A stretch of DNA of 8,212 nt from positions 1 to 8,212 of the forward strand of contig PLTW01000195.1 of the NCBI GenBank assembly GCA_003164655.1, written 5' to 3'. Shown here piece by piece: positions 5,682-8,212 of the stretch. Position 1 is the stretch's first letter; every line of letters begins with the position of its first letter. This DNA comes from Actinomycetota bacterium (GTDB taxonomy: Bacteria > Actinomycetota > Thermoleophilia > UBA2241). The translations under genes were made by a program, and so were the position numbers. The notes under the pieces are model-generated. The model was given only the letters and a program-made list of their open reading frames with translations, had not been told where the DNA came from and searched no databases.

Positions 5682-7328
5682 CTAGCGGCCGCCCGACTCG
5701 GCATCGCGCTCCTGGTAGCCGTCGAGCAGCTCCTCCTCTTCGTCCTTCCTGGGAAAGCAGAAGAAGACGACCACGATCCCGGCCACGACCGCGATGATCC
5801 CGGCCCCGTAAGCCCAGTTGGCGCCTTGCAGGAACGACGACTTCGCCGCGGCCGTGATCGCGCCGGCGTACTGCGGATACTCCTTGGCGACGTCGGCAGC
5901 ACTGGAGAACGACTTCTCGAGCTGGCTCTGCACGCTGCTGGTGATCTGCGACTTGTCGGGCGCGCCGGCCACGGCCGAGGCCACCGCCGCCGCGTAGCCG
6001 GCGGTCAGCAGCGCCCCGAAGATCGACTGCATGATGGCGCCGCCCAGGTCGCGCTGCAGGTCGGCGGTGCCCGACGCCATGCCGACGCGCCGGACCGGCA
6101 CCGAGCTCGTCAACGAGCGCGAGGCCGGCGTACCGAACAGACCGATGCCGACGCCGAGCAGCCCGTAGCCAAGGCCGACCTGCCAGTACGGGGTGCCCTG
6201 CTTCCAGAGCAGCAGCATCGTGAGAAAGCTCAGCAGGCAGAACAGATAGCCGGCCAGCAGCGTGAACCGCGAACCGCGGGCGTGCACGAGCCTGGCCGAC
6301 GGCGCCGCGACCAGCACCATGAAGACGGCCGCCGGCAGAATGGCCAGGCCGGCGTCGAGGGTCGAGTAGCCCAGCACGTTCTGCATGAACTGCTGGCCGA
6401 TGAACATGGCCCCCATGAGCGAGCCGAAGACGATGACGCCGCCCAGCGCCGCGACCCAGAAGATCCGCCGGCCGGCGATGTGAAGGTCGTACAGGGGGTT
6501 GGCGGCGCGCCGCTGGCGCACAACGAAGGCGATCGTCGCAACCACCGCGACCGCCGCCAGCACCAGGGTCAGAACGCCGGCGTTGGGGACGGGCGCGAAG
6601 TTGATGGCCAGGATCAGCGCCGCGACCAGGACGACCGACAGGATGCCGCCGAGATTGTCGACCGGATTGCTCGATTCGTTGACGTGGCTGGGTACGTAGA
6701 GCAGCGCCATGACCAGGGCGACGGCCGCCAGCGGCAAGGTGAACACGAAGACCGAGCCCCACCAGTGGTGCTGCAGCAGCGCCCCTGAGACAACTGGGCC
6801 GAGGGCGGCCATGGCGCTGCCGATGCCGGCCCAGAGCGCGATGGCGCGGGTCCGGGCTACGCCCGACCACAGCGCCGTGATCAGGGCGAGTGTCGTGGGA
6901 TAGGCCATGCCGGCCGACAGACCGCCGAGGACCCGCGCGCCGACCAGGACGCCGGCCGACGGCGCGTAGGCGGCCAGCAGGCAGGCCGGCACCGACAGCG
7001 CCATGCCCACAACGAGCAGGAGCTTGCGCCCGTAGCGGTCGCCCAGGGCGCCCAGGTAGAGCACCGACGTCGCCAGGCCGAGCGAGTAACCGACCGCGAC
7101 CAGGTCGAGCGCCGTCTGCGAAGCATTGAACGCCTTGCCGATGTCGGGCAGCGCGACGTTGGCGACGGCCAGATTGATGTTGGCGACACCGGCGGCCAGG
7201 ATGAGCGTGAGCAGCACCAGACCGGCGCGCCCGGGAGCCGCCGACGGCGGGGCGACCCTCACCGTCGCAGCCCCGCGTGCCGCGGCGGCCGTGCTGCCCC
7301 TCGCGTCGCCGTCGGAGTCGAGGCTCAA
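5682..7328 (-). CDS. MFS transporter, DHA2 (EmrB/QacA-like) 14-helix drug/proton antiporter family
   Basis: A 548-residue multispanning membrane protein. MFS motif A appears as GALGDRYGRK at about 93-102 between helices 2 and 3. Motif C, characteristic of proton antiporters, appears as GSAMAALGP near 170-178 in helix 5. The number of hydrophobic segments and the length fit the 14-helix DHA2 group (EmrB, QacA, Stp). A larger polar loop of about 60 residues (about 455-510) precedes the last helix, and the C-terminal tail is acidic (KDEEEE). Such proteins export hydrophobic or cationic compounds, and in actinobacteria also lipids or antibiotics; the cargo cannot be read. The TTG at 7328 is chosen because AGGAGG lies exactly six bases upstream. 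A longer reading frame from ATG 7388 would translate through a GC hairpin and that ribosome site, giving an unnatural Arg/Pro/Cys-rich leader. The stop is 24 bp from the GAP-family start. Confidence 0.93.
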   Translation of the reverse strand: MSLDSDGDARGSTAAAARGAATVRVAPPSAAPGRAGLVLLTLILAAGVANINLAVANVALPDIGKAFNASQTALDLVAVGYSLGLATSVLYLGALGDRYGRKLLLVVGMALSVPACLLAAYAPSAGVLVGARVLGGLSAGMAYPTTLALITALWSGVARTRAIALWAGIGSAMAALGPVVSGALLQHHWWGSVFVFTLPLAAVALVMALLYVPSHVNESSNPVDNLGGILSVVLVAALILAINFAPVPNAGVLTLVLAAVAVVATIAFVVRQRRAANPLYDLHIAGRRIFWVAALGGVIVFGSLMGAMFIGQQFMQNVLGYSTLDAGLAILPAAVFMVLVAAPSARLVHARGSRFTLLAGYLFCLLSFLTMLLLWKQGTPYWQVGLGYGLLGVGIGLFGTPASRSLTSSVPVRRVGMASGTADLQRDLGGAIMQSIFGALLTAGYAAAVASAVAGAPDKSQITSSVQSQLEKSFSSAADVAKEYPQYAGAITAAAKSSFLQGANWAYGAGIIAVVAGIVVVFFCFPRKDEEEELLDGYQERDAESGGR

Positions 7329-7334
7329 CGGCTT

Positions 7335-7340
7335 CCTCCT
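7335..7340 (-). promoter_or_regulatory. Ribosome binding site deciding the TTG start of the MFS gene
   Basis: A perfect AGGAGG on the minus strand is spaced six bases from TTG 7328. The 11 bases AGGAGGAAGCC are identical to those before the DUF6325-like gene (7913-7923), where they serve an unambiguous ATG, which strengthens the TTG assignment. Confidence 0.8.
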
Positions 7341-7348
7341 GTGGTTGC

Positions 7349-7380
7349 GGCGGGGCGGGGCGCACGCGCCCCGCCCCGCC
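7349..7380 (-). terminator. Perfect 15-bp inverted repeat, candidate terminator or attenuator
   Basis: The arms at 7349-7363 and 7366-7380 (GGCGGGGCGGGGCGC and its exact reverse complement) are separated by two bases, so the RNA would form a 14-bp all-GC stem with a four-base loop. It lies 26 bp after the DUF6325-like stop and eight bases before the MFS ribosome site. No T-tract follows on the minus strand, so if it terminates it is of the U-less kind reported in actinobacteria. It could instead be an mRNA-stability or attenuation element that lowers read-through into the MFS gene. Confidence 0.5.
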
Positions 7381-7406
7381 CCCTTCAACCGGTGGCCGGG
7401 TGGCGC

Positions 7407-7910
7407 CTACTCGCCGGCGGCGGCCGCTTCAAGGCCGAGCGCCACGAGATCCTCGGGGTGCAGCCACTCGTCGGCCAGCGCCACGCCGCCCGCAGCGGTG
7501 ACGGCCTCGCGCAGCGGAATGGCCCAGCGATGCTCCAGCACCGCGATCCCCGCCGACATACCAGCCGGGATGGCGTCGGCGATATACCAGACCTGCTCCT
7601 CGTCGAAGACGGAGCCCTCGTCGACGGCCTCGACCGCGCCGGCCACGGCGCCGACCTCGGCGCCTTCTTCGCCGGCCGCGCCGAAGCCGATCAGGGCGCC
7701 GGCGACGGCGCCCAGCTTGGCGAGCTCGTCGGTGTCGCTCAGCTCGATCTTCTCGATGGAGCCGTCGTCGTTTTTGTGCACGAACAGCAGGTCGATCAGA
7801 CGCACGATGTCGTGATCGATCAGGCGCCTGAGCTCGTCGAGAGCCGCGCCCGTGAACTGCGCGTCCTTGCCGTAGCCGATCACCAGGATCTGTACCGGAC
7901 CCAATGCCAT
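7407..7910 (-). CDS. DUF6325-like family protein
   Basis: A 167-residue acidic protein. It starts with MALGPVQILVIGY, a beta strand typical of this actinobacterial family. A helix follows (about 19-34), then a second strand (36-46, VRLIDLLFVHK) and a polar turn. The middle (about 64-100) is rich in Gly, Ala and Glu and resembles a glycine-zipper-like helix pair. The C-terminal half repeats a strand-helix pattern (115-160), so the fold looks like two ferredoxin-like halves around a Gly/Ala insert. I recognise the family but know no proven biochemical role. Such proteins often sit next to SHOCT-domain genes, as here, and resemble DUF1269-type stress-associated proteins. The ATG at 7910 has AAGGAGG at 7918-7924, seven bases upstream. 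It follows the SHOCT gene by 35 bp, so co-transcription is likely. Confidence 0.82.
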   Translation of the reverse strand: MALGPVQILVIGYGKDAQFTGAALDELRRLIDHDIVRLIDLLFVHKNDDGSIEKIELSDTDELAKLGAVAGALIGFGAAGEEGAEVGAVAGAVEAVDEGSVFDEEQVWYIADAIPAGMSAGIAVLEHRWAIPLREAVTAAGGVALADEWLHPEDLVALGLEAAAAGE

Positions 7911-7945
7911 TTGGCTTCCTCCTTGTAGCAGTCGGTGAGCGCCGG

Positions 7946-8212
7946 CTACATGCTCTGCAGGATCTTCTGTTTCTGGGCGTCGAACTCGGCTTGCGTGAGC
8001 ACCCCGGTGTCGAGCAGCCCCTTGAGCTGCTTGAGCTGCGCCATCTTGTCTTCTTCGCTGGTGGCGGGAGCCGCCTGCGGTGCCTGCTGCTGTTGCTGCA
8101 TGTCGGCGATCTGGGCGTTCTGGTCGGCCTCCTGCTGCCTGCCCTGCTGCACCTTCTTGCCCGCGTAGTAAGCGCCGCCGCCGATCACGGCGGCTCGCAT
8201 CAGCGGTCGTCT
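7946..8212 (-). CDS. SHOCT-domain protein, start probably beyond the right edge
   Basis: The last 34 or so residues form a SHOCT domain (PF09851): KMAQLKQLKGLLDTG, then VLTQAEFDAQKQKIL, ending just before the TAG at 7946-7948. Before it is a Gln/Ala-rich linker containing five consecutive glutamines. The N-terminal part (RAAVIGGGAYYAGKK) is a short hydrophobic Gly-rich segment followed by basic residues. An ATG at 8200 would give 84 residues. However, the frame stays open to the edge and reads RRPL just before that Met, and relatives commonly begin with a few residues then R-R-P-L-hydrophobic-R-A-A. I therefore infer that the true start lies outside the window. SHOCT domains are thought to mediate oligomerisation or membrane recruitment. 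It is the upstream partner of the DUF6325-like gene. Confidence 0.8.
   Translation of the reverse strand, partial: RRPLMRAAVIGGGAYYAGKKVQQGRQQEADQNAQIADMQQQQQAPQAAPATSEEDKMAQLKQLKGLLDTGVLTQAEFDAQKQKILQSM

Noticed and set aside
4842..6788. Long plus-strand open frame (648 codons) antisense to the LapA, GAP and MFS genes
   Set aside because: Its product is a low-complexity mix of Arg, Gly, Asp, His and Gln with no domain, as expected from the opposite strand of GC-rich coding DNA. The minus-strand genes there have clear membrane-protein signatures and ribosome sites.
4936..7365. Minus-strand open frame of 809 codons overlapping the MFS and GAP genes in another frame
   Set aside because: Its composition is dominated by Arg, Gly, Ala and Pro without hydrophobic patterning, and it spans two genes with good start sites and conserved motifs. 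It is a frame-shifted shadow.
7349..7380. Mobile-element end or attachment site at the GC inverted repeat
   Set aside because: No transposase, integrase or target-site duplication is nearby, and the low-complexity GC arms with a two-base spacer fit an RNA hairpin better.

Overview
The window is GC-rich DNA (by eye about two-thirds G+C) and all eight genes I can support lie on the minus strand, so transcription runs from the right edge to the left. The pairing of a SHOCT-domain protein with a DUF6325-type protein, the GTG/TTG start options, strong GGAGG ribosome binding sites and a mycobacterial AtsA/AtsD-like arylsulfatase all point to an actinobacterium (Actinomycetota). I cannot place it more closely. 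No RNA gene, insertion sequence, CRISPR array, phage gene or plasmid function is visible.

Layout in order of transcription. Right block (8212 to 7407): the end of a small SHOCT-domain protein, whose start probably lies outside the window, then a DUF6325-like protein with a strong ribosome binding site. Middle block (7328 to 3463): four membrane-protein genes packed closely. These are a 14-helix MFS (DHA2-type) exporter, a GAP/Sap-family LysE-like membrane protein, a small two-helix LapA-domain protein, and an AI-2E-family (PerM/TqsA-like) eight-helix protein. A perfect 15-bp inverted repeat separates the right block from the MFS gene. Left block (3296 to 2): an arylsulfatase of about 785 residues with a complete formylglycine-sulfatase active site, followed after four bases by a HAD-superfamily hydrolase that is translationally coupled to it and ends two bases from the window edge.

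The 166-bp gap between the AI-2E gene and the sulfatase gene is the largest non-coding stretch. It holds a hexamer tandem repeat, a GC hairpin and a locally AT-rich patch. The sulfatase-HAD pair therefore probably has its own promoter, although no convincing -35/-10 pair is visible.

How the genes may work together: the sulfatase and HAD hydrolase look like a two-gene unit acting on sulfate or phosphate esters. The MFS, GAP, LapA and AI-2E genes look like an envelope/transport cluster, perhaps co-expressed with the stress-type DUF6325/SHOCT pair. No single pathway is proven by the sequence. I did not find a convincing new defence or mobile system; the most useful observations are start-site corrections, gene coupling, two structured intergenic regions, and a speculative link between the sulfatase and the Sap-like protein.
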